Shown here piece by piece: positions 34,977-42,469 of a stretch of 48,431 bases of DNA. The DNA is from RUG572 sp051884915 (GTDB lineage Bacteria > Verrucomicrobiota > Kiritimatiellia > RFP12 > UBA1067): positions 1-48,431 of the forward strand of contig JBJEWF010000077.1 of NCBI GenBank assembly GCA_051884915.1, read 5' to 3'. The notes under the pieces are model-generated. The model was given only the letters and a program-made list of their open reading frames with translations. It did no database searches and was not told the DNA's origin. The position numbers and the translations under genes were made by a program. Within the stretch, counting starts at the first letter, position 1; every line of letters starts with the position of its first letter.

Positions 34977-35462
34977 TCGCGTCCGGAGTTTTGGAGGTTC
35001 CCCAATTTTTTCTTGGCTGGCGAAGGGTTGCGGAGGCCTGCGCGGTTTTTCGCCGATTTTGGGAAAAGAGCGTCGCCTTTCAGGTTCGATTGCCATCGGT
35101 GAGACCCTGCCTGTTTTCAGACAGGATCGACAGGATTGGTTTTTAGCCGCAAGGAACGCAAAGAGGCATGGACGCGCTTCCCGTTTCAGCCGGGTGTTTT
35201 TTAGCCGCAAAGAACGCAAAGGACGCAAAGAGGTGTTGGGCAAGCCCACGCAATTGTCATCACGGCAGTGAAATTGCATTCTCCGCATCCTTCACATTCT
35301 TTGCATCCTCCGCACCCTTTGCGTTCTTTGCGTTCTTTGCGGCTAAAACATATTTTGTGGCTCAACGGCCAGAGCCTATTTTCTTTGTGTCGAGAACGTG
35401 GTTTGCTCTGCCATGTCCTGCCCCTGTTTTGCGTGCTTTGCGGCTAAAATATACCAACAAGC
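34977..35462. other. Gene-free interval with dispersed repeats
   Basis: No credible gene. From 34977 to about 35115 there are AT-richer tracts (such as GTTTTGGAGGTTCCCC and AATTTTTTCTTGG) without a recognised signal. At 35117-35139 stands a CAGACAGGATCGACAGGATT unit with 9-bp internal periodicity. At 35141-35454 are the TTTTAGCCGC repeats described separately. Confidence 0.6.
35141..35454. repeat. Four copies of a TTTTAGCCGC-anchored 9-bp tandem repeat, two in each orientation
   Basis: Each copy has the anchor TTTTAGCCGC followed by degenerate 9-mers (consensus RAYGCRRAG, typically AACGCAAAG). Two forward copies start at 35141 and 35199. Reverse copies end at 35348 and about 35450. The reverse copy at 35277-35348 is the longest, with about seven 9-bp units that decay with distance from the anchor (AACGCAAAG, AACGCAAAG, GGTGCGGAG, GATGCAAAG, AATGTGAAG, GATGCGGAG). 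A perfect 23-bp inverted repeat joins 35199-35221 with 35326-35348, separated by 104 bp. Function unknown; similar short-period repeats are known in intergenic DNA of various bacteria. Confidence 0.8.
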
Positions 35463-36026
35463 CTACTCGAAGAATTTTTGCAGCAGGCCGCGCCGCCAGA
35501 GGAAAAAGAGAATCACGCCGCCCGCCACCAGACCTGCCGCCAAAGTCGGCAGAAGACAGCGCTTGAAAAAGGTCAGGTGCGACACGACGCGCATGCCGTC
35601 GTCCGAATCGTCGGCGGAATCGATGCCGACAATCTTCACGGCGCCGCGCGCCATGACGGCGGCAACGGCCTCCTCGTGGTTCGGCGCCCACACGATTTCC
35701 TCCTTCAGCGTCTCGCCCGCGCGGTAGGCGATCGCATACGGCTTGAGGCGCCCCGATGCGGCCATCTTCAGATCGGCCAGAACACGGCAGAGATCGCCCA
35801 CGCTCTGGCACGCCGCCAGAGCCGAGTCGCTGACCGACAGTCCGACCTTCGACTCCAACTCGGCCGTGAAGTCGTGGCGCACCGCCAGATCCGCAGGCAG
35901 GAACCGCCCGAGCGGCATCTCCATCTCGACCTCACGGGCGTACAGCCGCCCATCGGCCGAGAAGATTCCGGCAACCGTCTTCAGATACTTCTTCGCCAGA
36001 CTCTCTTTTCTGCTCTTGTATGACAT
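35463..36026 (-). CDS. Small C-terminally anchored membrane protein with an acyl-carrier-like region
   Basis: A 187-residue protein of unknown function. Residues about 17-87 resemble an acyl carrier protein fold (FTAELESKVGLSVSD then ALAACQSVGDLCRVLADL, like helices II and III of ACP), but the Asp-Ser-Leu phosphopantetheine site is missing. Residues about 95-140 form an alpha/beta segment. One transmembrane helix lies at 157-177 (LLPTLAAGLVAGGVILFFLW), followed by a basic tail, so the bulk should be cytoplasmic. The ATG at 36026 has GGAG 12 nt upstream, a weak site, and a short hairpin (GTTCC/GGAAC) stands in the leader. Its predicted promoter carries the G16 spacer at 36121-36150, so expression may switch. 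The gene appears genuine, but only moderately so. Confidence 0.65.
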   Translation of the reverse strand: MSYKSRKESLAKKYLKTVAGIFSADGRLYAREVEMEMPLGRFLPADLAVRHDFTAELESKVGLSVSDSALAACQSVGDLCRVLADLKMAASGRLKPYAIAYRAGETLKEEIVWAPNHEEAVAAVMARGAVKIVGIDSADDSDDGMRVVSHLTFFKRCLLPTLAAGLVAGGVILFFLWRRGLLQKFFE

Positions 36027-36120
36027 TGGACGCCGACTCCATTTTCATCATGCAACTCCGTTCCTCCGCGGAACTGAAGCAGACGCAAAGCCACATGGAC
36101 TTCCCGCTGAAAACACTTCT

Positions 36121-36150
36121 ATTCTATCCCCCCCCCCCCCCCCTTTTCAA
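36121..36150 (-). promoter_or_regulatory. Putative phase-variable promoter with a G16 spacer
   Basis: On the minus strand TTGAAA (36150-36145) and TAGAAT (36126-36121), each 5 of 6 to consensus, are separated by exactly 18 nt: one A, sixteen G, one A. Homopolymer slippage would alter the spacing in single-base steps, as in the poly-G promoter of Neisseria porA. The predicted start is near 36114, about 88 nt before the ATG of the small membrane protein. The present spacer is one base longer than the 17-nt optimum. Confidence 0.65.
36128..36143. repeat. Homopolymeric C16/G16 tract
   Basis: Sixteen consecutive C on the plus strand, by far the longest homopolymer in the window. It lies inside the promoter described at 36121-36150. 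A run this long is a mutational hotspot and also a common place for sequencing or assembly length errors. Confidence 0.95.
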
Positions 36151-36217
36151 ATACAAATTTTCCTTTTTTTTCTGTGAAAGAGAAACGGCGAACCGGGATG
36201 CACGGCGGGGTCCGTTG

Positions 36218-36226
36218 TGGTAGAAT
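36218..36226 (+). promoter_or_regulatory. Extended -10 element of the TatD gene; implies a leaderless mRNA
   Basis: TGGTAGAAT ends six bases before the ATG at 36233, placing the expected transcription start on the A of the ATG. GGAG at 36227-36230 is only two bases from the ATG, too close for normal ribosome binding. The -35 region (around 36198) is poor. The surrounding 12-mer TGTGGTAGAATG is identical to the DUF6259 promoter. Confidence 0.55.
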
Positions 36227-36232
36227 GGAGCC

Positions 36233-37003
36233 ATGCGACTCTACGATTCCCACGCGCATTTCGAACCGGACGAATCCGGAACGGCGGCTCTTCTCGAACG
36301 GGCCCGGACGGCCGGCGTCGAGCGCGTGCTGGCCGTTGGCGGCAGCGCGGCGCTCAATGACGGCGCGCTGCAGGCGGGAGCGATTGGCGCGGGAGCCGTC
36401 CGTCTGGCGCTGGGCCTGGACCGGGACCAGTGCGCGCGGCCCCTCGACGCGAACCTCGCGTCGCTCCGGACGCTGCTCGCCGGACGCACCGACCTTGCCG
36501 CGCTCGGCGAAATCGGCCTCGATTTGCACTATTCGCCCGAAACCGCCGACCGCCAAGGCGAACTGTTCGGGCACCAGCTCGCCCTGGCCGACGAATTCGG
36601 CCTTCCCGTCGTCATCCACACGCGCGAGGCGGACGACATGACGCGCGGCATTCTCGATGCCGTCCCCTGGCACGGCTCCGGTCTCCGCGGCGTCATCCAC
36701 TGCTACACGGGCGCGCCCGGATTCGCCGGCGCCCTGCTCGACCGCGGGTTCATGGTCTCGTTCTCGGGAATCGTCACCTTCAGGAACGCCGAAACCGTCC
36801 GCAGTTCGGCACGCTACGTTCCCGACGACCGTCTGCTGATCGAGACGGACGCGCCCTTTCTGTCCCCCGTGCCCCTCCGCGGCCAGCCCAACGAGCCCGC
36901 GCATCTCGTTCACACGGCGGCGTATCTGGCGGCCCTCCGCAAGGTGCCGGAAAAACAATTGGCCGCGCTGACGTACGCCAACGCGGTCGAACTGTTCGGC
37001 TAG
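36233..37003 (+). CDS. tatD: TatD-family metal-dependent deoxyribonuclease
   Basis: A 256-residue cytoplasmic TIM-barrel hydrolase and the only clear plus-strand gene. All metal ligands of the TatD/YcfH family are present: DSHAH at the N-terminus, the Glu in LGEIGLD, His in VIHTRE and GVIHCYTG, and Asp in IETDAPFLSP. The length matches the family (about 255-265). Members act as 3'-5' exonucleases or deacylases in DNA repair and tRNA quality control. No usable Shine-Dalgarno; it seems leaderless. It converges on the RpiB-GlyA gene, whose end lies 37 bp away. The symbol is at family level; YcfH or YjjV orthology cannot be separated here. Confidence 0.92.
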   Translation: MRLYDSHAHFEPDESGTAALLERARTAGVERVLAVGGSAALNDGALQAGAIGAGAVRLALGLDRDQCARPLDANLASLRTLLAGRTDLAALGEIGLDLHYSPETADRQGELFGHQLALADEFGLPVVIHTREADDMTRGILDAVPWHGSGLRGVIHCYTGAPGFAGALLDRGFMVSFSGIVTFRNAETVRSSARYVPDDRLLIETDAPFLSPVPLRGQPNEPAHLVHTAAYLAALRKVPEKQLAALTYANAVELFG

Positions 37004-37040
37004 CGCGCCTGGACGCGCGTCCGCCGTTCCTGTCTGGCGG

Positions 37041-38717
37041 TCAGGGAACCAGGAATTTCGCCGTCAGGGCCTTGGCTTTCGCCTTGACCCGGGCCTGGAC
37101 CTTGACGTCGGTGATGTCGTCGAGGACGTCGGCGATCCATCCGCCGATTTTCGCGGCTTCCTTCTCCTTCATGCCGCGCGTCGTGATGGACGCGGTGCCC
37201 ACGCGGATGCCGGAGGTCCGGAACGGCGACTCCGTGTCGTAGGGAATCGTGTTCTTGTTCACGACAATGCCGGCGGCGTCGAGCGCGGCCGCGGCGTCCT
37301 TGCCCGTGATGCCCCGCGTCGTCTTGACGTCGACGAGGAACAGATGGTTGTCCGTCCCGCCGGAGACGATCCGGTAGCCGCGGTCCTTCACCGCCTTGCA
37401 CATCGCCTTGCAGTTCTTGACGACCTGCTGGGCGTAGCCCTTCTTTTCGGGCATCATCCACTCGCGGAACAGGACCGCCTTGGCGGCAATGATGTTTTCG
37501 AGCGGACCGCCCTGCATGCCGGGGAACACGGCGCTGTCGAGCGCCTTCGCCCACTTCTCCTTGCACAGCACGAGGCCGCCGCGCGGACCGCCCAGGGTCT
37601 TGTGCGTCGTCGTCGTCACGAAATCGGCATACGGGACCGGGGAGGGATGGGCGCCGCCGGCGACAAGCCCCGCGATGTGGGCCATGTCGACGAGCATGAT
37701 GCAGCCGACCTTGTCGCAGATCTGGCGTACGCGCTTGAAGTCGATCGTGCGCGGATAGGCCGAAGCGCCCGTGAGGAGGATCTGCGGCTTCACCTCCAGC
37801 GCCTGCTTCTCCAGGGCGTCGTAGTCGAGACGCTCGGTCTTCCGGTCGACCGTATACGGCACGATGTTGTAGATCTTGCCGGAGAAGTTGACGGGCGAAC
37901 CGTGGGACAGGTGGCCGCCCTGGTCGAGCGAGAGCGACAGAATCGTGTCGCCGGGCTTGATCGTGGCGAAGTAGACCGCCATGTTGGCGGCGCTGCCGCA
38001 ATGCGGCTGCACGTTCGCGTGCTCGGCCCCGAAGAGCCGGCAGGCGCGCTGGCGGGCGAGTTCTTCGGCCGCATCGACCGGCAGGCAGCCCGAATACCAG
38101 CGCTTCCCCGGATAGCCCTCCGCGTATTTGTTCATCAGCACGGAACCGGCGGCGAGACGGACGGCGCGGCTCGACGTGTTCTCGGAGGCGATGAGGTTGA
38201 TTTCGGTGTCTTCCTGCACGACCTGCGCCTTGATGGCGGCGTAGATTTCGGGATCGGCCTTGGCGAGTCCGCTGAAATCGGCGAGGCGCCGGGCGCGTTC
38301 GAGCTTGGCCCGGCGGCGCGCATGGCGGCTGGCCGGATCGATCTTCGTCGTGACGAACGTCTTGAGGATGCGGATGGCGGCGGCCGGTTTCGTGCGGTCC
38401 TGCCCCAGGCAGAGCACGTTCGCGCCGTTGTGGGCGCGGGCCAAGGTGGCGTCCTTCTCGTCGCGGCAGAGCGCGGCACGGACGCCCTGGAACTTGTTGG
38501 CGGCCATCGACACGCCCATGCCGGTCGTGCACACGAGCACGCCAAAGTCGGCCTCGCCAAGGGCCACCGCTTCCGCGACGGCGTCCGCATAGTCGGGATA
38601 GTCGCACGGGTCGGCGGTTTCAGGGCCGGCGTCCACAAACTCCGCCTCCGCAAAAGAGGCCATGATCTTCCGCTTCAGTTCGAAGCCGCCGTGGTCGGAT
38701 CCAATGACGATTTTCAT
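37041..38717 (-). CDS. rpiB-glyA: Fusion of ribose-5-phosphate isomerase B and serine hydroxymethyltransferase
   Basis: A 558-residue cytoplasmic protein. Residues 1-145 are RpiB: MKIVIGSDHGGFELK, then CTTGMGVSMAANK and AHNGANVLCLGQ, which interconverts ribulose- and ribose-5-phosphate. Residues about 150-558 are GlyA: INLIASENTSS, YAEGYPGKRWYSGC, the PLP lysine in TTTTHKTLGGPRGG near 370, and a closing IRVGTASITTRGM. GlyA makes glycine and methylene-tetrahydrofolate from serine. The two halves join without a stop or frameshift. AAGGAA stands upstream of the ATG, with an extended -10 promoter at 38758-38766. A functional link through one-carbon and nucleotide synthesis is plausible but inferred. 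GlyA keeps its usual length (about 410), so both halves should be active. Confidence 0.95.
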   Translation of the reverse strand: MKIVIGSDHGGFELKRKIMASFAEAEFVDAGPETADPCDYPDYADAVAEAVALGEADFGVLVCTTGMGVSMAANKFQGVRAALCRDEKDATLARAHNGANVLCLGQDRTKPAAAIRILKTFVTTKIDPASRHARRRAKLERARRLADFSGLAKADPEIYAAIKAQVVQEDTEINLIASENTSSRAVRLAAGSVLMNKYAEGYPGKRWYSGCLPVDAAEELARQRACRLFGAEHANVQPHCGSAANMAVYFATIKPGDTILSLSLDQGGHLSHGSPVNFSGKIYNIVPYTVDRKTERLDYDALEKQALEVKPQILLTGASAYPRTIDFKRVRQICDKVGCIMLVDMAHIAGLVAGGAHPSPVPYADFVTTTTHKTLGGPRGGLVLCKEKWAKALDSAVFPGMQGGPLENIIAAKAVLFREWMMPEKKGYAQQVVKNCKAMCKAVKDRGYRIVSGGTDNHLFLVDVKTTRGITGKDAAAALDAAGIVVNKNTIPYDTESPFRTSGIRVGTASITTRGMKEKEAAKIGGWIADVLDDITDVKVQARVKAKAKALTAKFLVP

Positions 38718-38757
38718 GAGTGCCGTATTCCTTGGTTAGGGGTGGAAATTTCCGTGT

Positions 38758-38766
38758 ATTGTATCA
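38758..38766 (-). promoter_or_regulatory. Extended -10 promoter of rpiB-glyA
   Basis: On the minus strand TGATACAAT (TG-n-TACAAT) lies about 40 nt before the rpiB-glyA ATG, giving a leader of about 34 nt that contains AAGGAA. The -35 region is weak. It lies in the 117-bp gap after the SGNH hydrolase gene and separates the two transcription units. Confidence 0.5.
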
Positions 38767-38834
38767 CATCGCACGCCCGCGTGAAACGGCAAAGTGACGG
38801 GGCGGAACGCGCGCGCGAACCGTCCCGCCGGGCG

Positions 38835-40295
38835 TCACTTGCCGCAGATGGCCTTGAAGACCGGACGCGCCGCATCCGCCCAGATCCGGTAGCCCGCTGC
38901 CGTCGGATGGAGGAAATCGGGCATCATGTCCCGGGAGATCGTGCCGTCGTCCTGGAGGAACCTGTCCGTGAAATCAAGCCAGATGACGTCCTTGCCGTCG
39001 GCATAGTCCTTGATGAGCGCGTTGACGGCCGCATTCTGCCGGCGCATCTTGTCCGTCGGCTTCTCGCCGCGCGGGAAGACGGCCACGAGCACGATTTTGG
39101 CGCCGGGCTGCTTCGCGCGGATGTCGGCAAGCAGCTGCCGGATGCCGGCGGCGACGTCCCGGGGGGAGTCCCCGTAGTTGTTGTTCGTGCCGATCATCAG
39201 CATCACGGCCTTTGCGGCGTAGCCGCTGAGTTCGCCGTTGCGCACGCGCCAGATGTTGTGCTGGACGCGGTCGCCGCCGATGCCGAGCGGCAGGATCTTG
39301 TAGACCTTGCGCAAGTCGGCCAGCACCGCCGCGCCGGGTCCCTCCCAGCCGTGCGTAATGGAATCGCCGAGGAAGACGAGATCGTACGCGCCATCGCCCG
39401 CGCTCGTTTCGGCACGATGTTTCCGGAGCGCATGAAACCACATCTCGGGGTCGCGCCACCAGCTTTCGCGTTCGCCGATCAGCGACGCCGGCCGGGCGGG
39501 CGCGGGTCCCGGCGCGTCGAACGCGGCGTCCGCCACAGGCGCGAAACGCTGCGGGCAGAGCGCCGAAGCGTCGTCCGCCAGCGCGAAATTGACGTAGGGG
39601 ATGACGGCCGCGGCCCAGACCTCGTAGCCGTAGGCGCCGGGATGCAGACGGTCGGGCATCACGCCCGCCGGCAGCGTGCCGTCCGGCAGCAGGAACTGGT
39701 CCGTGAAGTCGCACCAGAAGACCGTGCGGCCGTCGGCGAACTTGCGGATCTCGCGGTTGACGACGGCGTTGCGCATGCGGTCGCCGTCCTGCGGCGTCGC
39801 GCCGCGGGGGAAGATCGGGCAGAGCACGATTTTCGCCTTCGGCTGCTTGGCGCGGATTTTGTCCAGCACGGCGCGGATGCCGATGATGGTGTCGATTGGC
39901 GTCTCCCGCTCGAACGGGTTGTGTCCCGTGTTGTTGGTGCCGATCATGAGGATGACGCACTTCGCCTCGTAGCCGTCGAGTTCGCCGTTGTCGAGACGCC
40001 ACAGCACGTGTTCCGTGCGGTCGGCGCTGTAACCGAGGTCGAGCGCGTTGTAGGGCGCGCCCGCAAAATACCGCTCCCACTGCCGCCGGCCGTTCGATTC
40101 CCAGAAATGCGTGATCGAATCGCCGATGAAGACGACCTTCGATCCCCCCTTCCGAACAAGTTCCATCTTCTGGGCATGGCGTTTCATCCACCAGCCGTTC
40201 GGATCGGCGTTTTGCGGAACCGGCGTCACCGCGCGGATGTCGGCATGGACCAGGCCGGCCGCCCCGACCAGAAACGTCAACAGCGCTTTTTTCAT
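38835..40295 (-). CDS. Exported protein with two tandem SGNH/GDSL hydrolase domains
   Basis: A 486-residue exported protein starting at 40295 (MKKALLTFLVGAAGLVHA), preceded by AAAGGGAC. Two complete SGNH domains follow one another. The first has VVFIGDSITHFWE near 57, IGTNNTGHNP and DRLHPGAYGY near 217. The second has LVFLGDSITHGWE near 310, IGTNNNYGDSP and DFLHPTAAGY near 464. Each therefore has its own Ser and Asp-x-x-His. The domains are clearly related to each other (shared LMIGTNN, KIVL, PRG), suggesting an internal duplication. The likely role is removal of acetyl or other acyl groups from glycans; the substrate is unknown. It is the last gene of the pcnB-to-SGNH series. Confidence 0.9.
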   Translation of the reverse strand: MKKALLTFLVGAAGLVHADIRAVTPVPQNADPNGWWMKRHAQKMELVRKGGSKVVFIGDSITHFWESNGRRQWERYFAGAPYNALDLGYSADRTEHVLWRLDNGELDGYEAKCVILMIGTNNTGHNPFERETPIDTIIGIRAVLDKIRAKQPKAKIVLCPIFPRGATPQDGDRMRNAVVNREIRKFADGRTVFWCDFTDQFLLPDGTLPAGVMPDRLHPGAYGYEVWAAAVIPYVNFALADDASALCPQRFAPVADAAFDAPGPAPARPASLIGERESWWRDPEMWFHALRKHRAETSAGDGAYDLVFLGDSITHGWEGPGAAVLADLRKVYKILPLGIGGDRVQHNIWRVRNGELSGYAAKAVMLMIGTNNNYGDSPRDVAAGIRQLLADIRAKQPGAKIVLVAVFPRGEKPTDKMRRQNAAVNALIKDYADGKDVIWLDFTDRFLQDDGTISRDMMPDFLHPTAAGYRIWADAARPVFKAICGK

Positions 40296-40338
40296 TTCAG
40301 TGTCCCTTTCAAGATTCTTCCGCCGCCGGCCGACGCGC

Positions 40339-41358
40339 TCAGGCCTGCCGCCCATAGGGGAACGCGCAGACGTCGCCCTCGGCCTCCCGCATGATCTGGT
40401 CCCACGCGGCGGGACGCTTCCGTTCCGGCGCCAGCGGCCGCGGGAAGAAGAAGTCGTTCTGCACGAAGGCGAGCGTGGCGCGGTCGGCCTGCGTCCGGAA
40501 GGTCGCGAAGCCGATGTTGCCCCACCACCCCGTCGAAGGCAGGCAGGCGGAACGGACGATGTGCGCCTTCGAAAAGCCGTAGTGGTGCCACTCCTTGCTC
40601 CAGCGATGGTTGTGGCCGTGGACATAGCCCGCAAAATTCGGGTTGTCTTCCAGCAGCTGCAGCAGTTTCGCGCCCCGCACGACGAGTTCCCGCGACGGAT
40701 GGTGCGCGCCGCAGAAGAACGGGCGCCTGGCCGCCTTCGCGAAATCCAGCAGCCAATCGGCCTGCGCCTCGTCCAGCGCGCCATTCACGGCGTTGCCCGT
40801 TCCCTCGCCTTCCGGATTTTCCCGGAGCGTGTCGAGAAGGACGAAATCCGCCGTGCCGAGATCCACCACCGAAACCAGTCGTCCCGGCACGGGCGTCAGC
40901 TCCTTCTGGCGGGGATGGAAGCGGAGCAGGGGTTCGCGGTGGTCGTGGTTGCCCGCCGTGAGGAAGACGTCGATGCCGGCGTCCGCGAGCGTCCGGATGA
41001 GCGGCGCGGACTCCGCATAGTCGCGGGACCATCCGTTCCAAAGCGCGATGTCGCCGAAAACGAGGGCGTTTTTCGGCCGCGGATTCATCGCGAGGACCTG
41101 CCGGACCACCTTCGCGAAAAGCGGGTTCTGGTAGGTCGGCTGTCCCTTGACGTCCTTTCCGCTCACGTGGATGTCGGAGAGGAAGACCGAGAGGTTGGGG
41201 TCGACGGCCACGGCATCCGCCGCCGCCGCGCGCCCGACCAACGCCCCCGCGCAAGCCGCGAGCGAACCCAGCGAGAGAAACGCGCGGCGGCTGAAACCGC
41301 CCCCTTCAAGTTCCGTCCCGCACGGCGCGCGGCGGACGGCGTTCCGATCAGTTGTCAT
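40339..41358 (-). CDS. Tat-exported calcineurin-like metallophosphoesterase
   Basis: A 339-residue enzyme from the ATG at 41358, chosen because AAAGGAG stands eight bases upstream. The twin-arginine signal is SRRAFLSLGS followed by an Ala-rich hydrophobic stretch. The full calcineurin metal set is present: LSDIHV, FGDIALW, GNHDHR, GAHHPS and GHNHR. The fold acts on phosphomonoesters or diesters; the substrate is unknown. It follows the pseudouridine synthase gene by 44 bp and precedes the double SGNH gene by 43 bp. Tat export fits an enzyme that loads its metals in the cytoplasm. Confidence 0.9.
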   Translation of the reverse strand: MTTDRNAVRRAPCGTELEGGGFSRRAFLSLGSLAACAGALVGRAAAADAVAVDPNLSVFLSDIHVSGKDVKGQPTYQNPLFAKVVRQVLAMNPRPKNALVFGDIALWNGWSRDYAESAPLIRTLADAGIDVFLTAGNHDHREPLLRFHPRQKELTPVPGRLVSVVDLGTADFVLLDTLRENPEGEGTGNAVNGALDEAQADWLLDFAKAARRPFFCGAHHPSRELVVRGAKLLQLLEDNPNFAGYVHGHNHRWSKEWHHYGFSKAHIVRSACLPSTGWWGNIGFATFRTQADRATLAFVQNDFFFPRPLAPERKRPAAWDQIMREAEGDVCAFPYGRQA

Positions 41359-41402
41359 CGGCGGCACTCCTTTGCTCCGTCAAAACCGGAAAGTCCTGCC
41401 GC

Positions 41403-42467
41403 TCAGCGGCGCGCGCGCGGGCGCTTCCCCATGCCGAACAGGCGGAGCACGGAGCGGAAGTCGGCCGGCAGGGGCGCATGGGCCTTGATCTCCTGGCCCT
41501 TTTCCGTCGGATTGGGCAGAACGAGAGTCGAGGCGTGCAGCATCTGCCGCGGTACGGTCATCAGCCGCGGATCGCGCGCGCTTTTCAGGCCGAACGTCCG
41601 ATCGCCCACGATCGGGAAGCGGATGCCGGCCAGATGGCGGCGGATCTGGTTCGTGCGCCCCGTTTCGATGCGGACGCGCAGAAACGAGGCGTCGGGCGAA
41701 ACCGCCTCGCGGTGGACCCGGGAGAGCGCCGGCTGCCCGTCGAGCGGATCCGCGATCTGCTCGAACTCATGGGGGAACGGCCCCGCGACGATGGCGTGGT
41801 AGATCTTCGTCACTTTGCGGACCTTGAAGACCTCCACGGCCGCCAGATAGGCCGCGTAGGATTTCGCGAACAGGAGACAGCCCGTCGTGTCGCGGTCCAG
41901 CCGGTGGACCGCCTGGAGGTTCGGCTCGTGCTGCTGCTCCCGCAGGATGGATTCGGCACTATGCGCGTCGTCGCAGGAGAGCAGACCGCAGGGCTTGTCG
42001 GCCACGATGAAGTCTTTCGTCTCCACCAGCACGCGGACGTGCTGGCGCGTCTCCGGCGCGACTTCCGTGCGGACGCTGCCCGCCTGCCGACGCGCCGCGC
42101 CGACAATCGCCTTGGGGACTTCGACGGCGTCCCCCGTTTTCAGCACATGGTTGGCGATCCAGACGCAGCGGCGATTGACCCAGACGCTCCGGCCGTCGAT
42201 CACGGCCTTGGCCGCGCGGCGCGAGACGCCGATCCAGCCCGCCAGAAAGTCCTGCAGCGTCTTGCCCGCGTCGGCTTTCGCGACGAGACGCGACTCGACG
42301 TTGGCGGCGAACTGCGGCGCCCGCGGCCCGGCGGCCCGCGGCGTGAAAGGAGCCGGTTTTGGCGCCGCGTTCGGCTTCCGGAAAGCCGGCGCGGACTTCC
42401 GGGAGGAGGTTCGGGATGCGCGCGCGGACGAACGCCGTCCGCGAGAAGAGGAGGAAGGAAGTCTCAT
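41403..42467 (-). CDS. RluA-family RNA pseudouridine synthase with S4 domain
   Basis: A 354-residue cytoplasmic enzyme. Residues 1-55 are a disordered basic tail rich in Ser, Arg, Ala and Pro, longer than usual. Residues about 58-120 form an S4 RNA-binding domain (LQDFLAGWIGVSRRAAKAVIDGRSVWVN). The catalytic domain contains HRLDRDTTG near 187 with the catalytic Asp, and GRTNQIRRHLA. It should isomerise uridine in rRNA or tRNA; which site (RluC, RluD or other) is not decidable. The start is taken as the ATG at 42467, two bases after the stop of the PAS gene; there is no separate ribosome site, so translation is probably coupled. Confidence 0.9.
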   Translation of the reverse strand: MRLPSSSSRGRRSSARASRTSSRKSAPAFRKPNAAPKPAPFTPRAAGPRAPQFAANVESRLVAKADAGKTLQDFLAGWIGVSRRAAKAVIDGRSVWVNRRCVWIANHVLKTGDAVEVPKAIVGAARRQAGSVRTEVAPETRQHVRVLVETKDFIVADKPCGLLSCDDAHSAESILREQQHEPNLQAVHRLDRDTTGCLLFAKSYAAYLAAVEVFKVRKVTKIYHAIVAGPFPHEFEQIADPLDGQPALSRVHREAVSPDASFLRVRIETGRTNQIRRHLAGIRFPIVGDRTFGLKSARDPRLMTVPRQMLHASTLVLPNPTEKGQEIKAHAPLPADFRSVLRLFGMGKRPRARR

Positions 42468-42469
42468 GG

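Noticed and set aside
31609..35271. 1220-codon plus-strand open frame
   Set aside because: Antisense to the DUF6259 gene and entering the repeat region; composition is Arg/His-rich without motifs.
35141..35454. Possible CRISPR array or transposon ends
   Set aside because: The units are 9 bp, without regular unique spacers, cas genes or transposase; the inverted arms enclose no gene.
36119..36958. 279-codon minus-strand frame opposite tatD
   Set aside because: It ends in the G16 tract and mirrors a complete TatD protein; no ribosome site.
37011..37040. Bidirectional terminator between tatD and rpiB-glyA
   Set aside because: The palindrome GGACGCGCGTCC and a 5-bp stem are present, but there is no T run; in such GC-rich DNA short palindromes are expected by chance.
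37000..38607. 535-codon minus-strand frame overlapping rpiB-glyA
   Set aside because: A shifted frame of the RpiB-GlyA fusion, Arg/Gly-rich with no family features.
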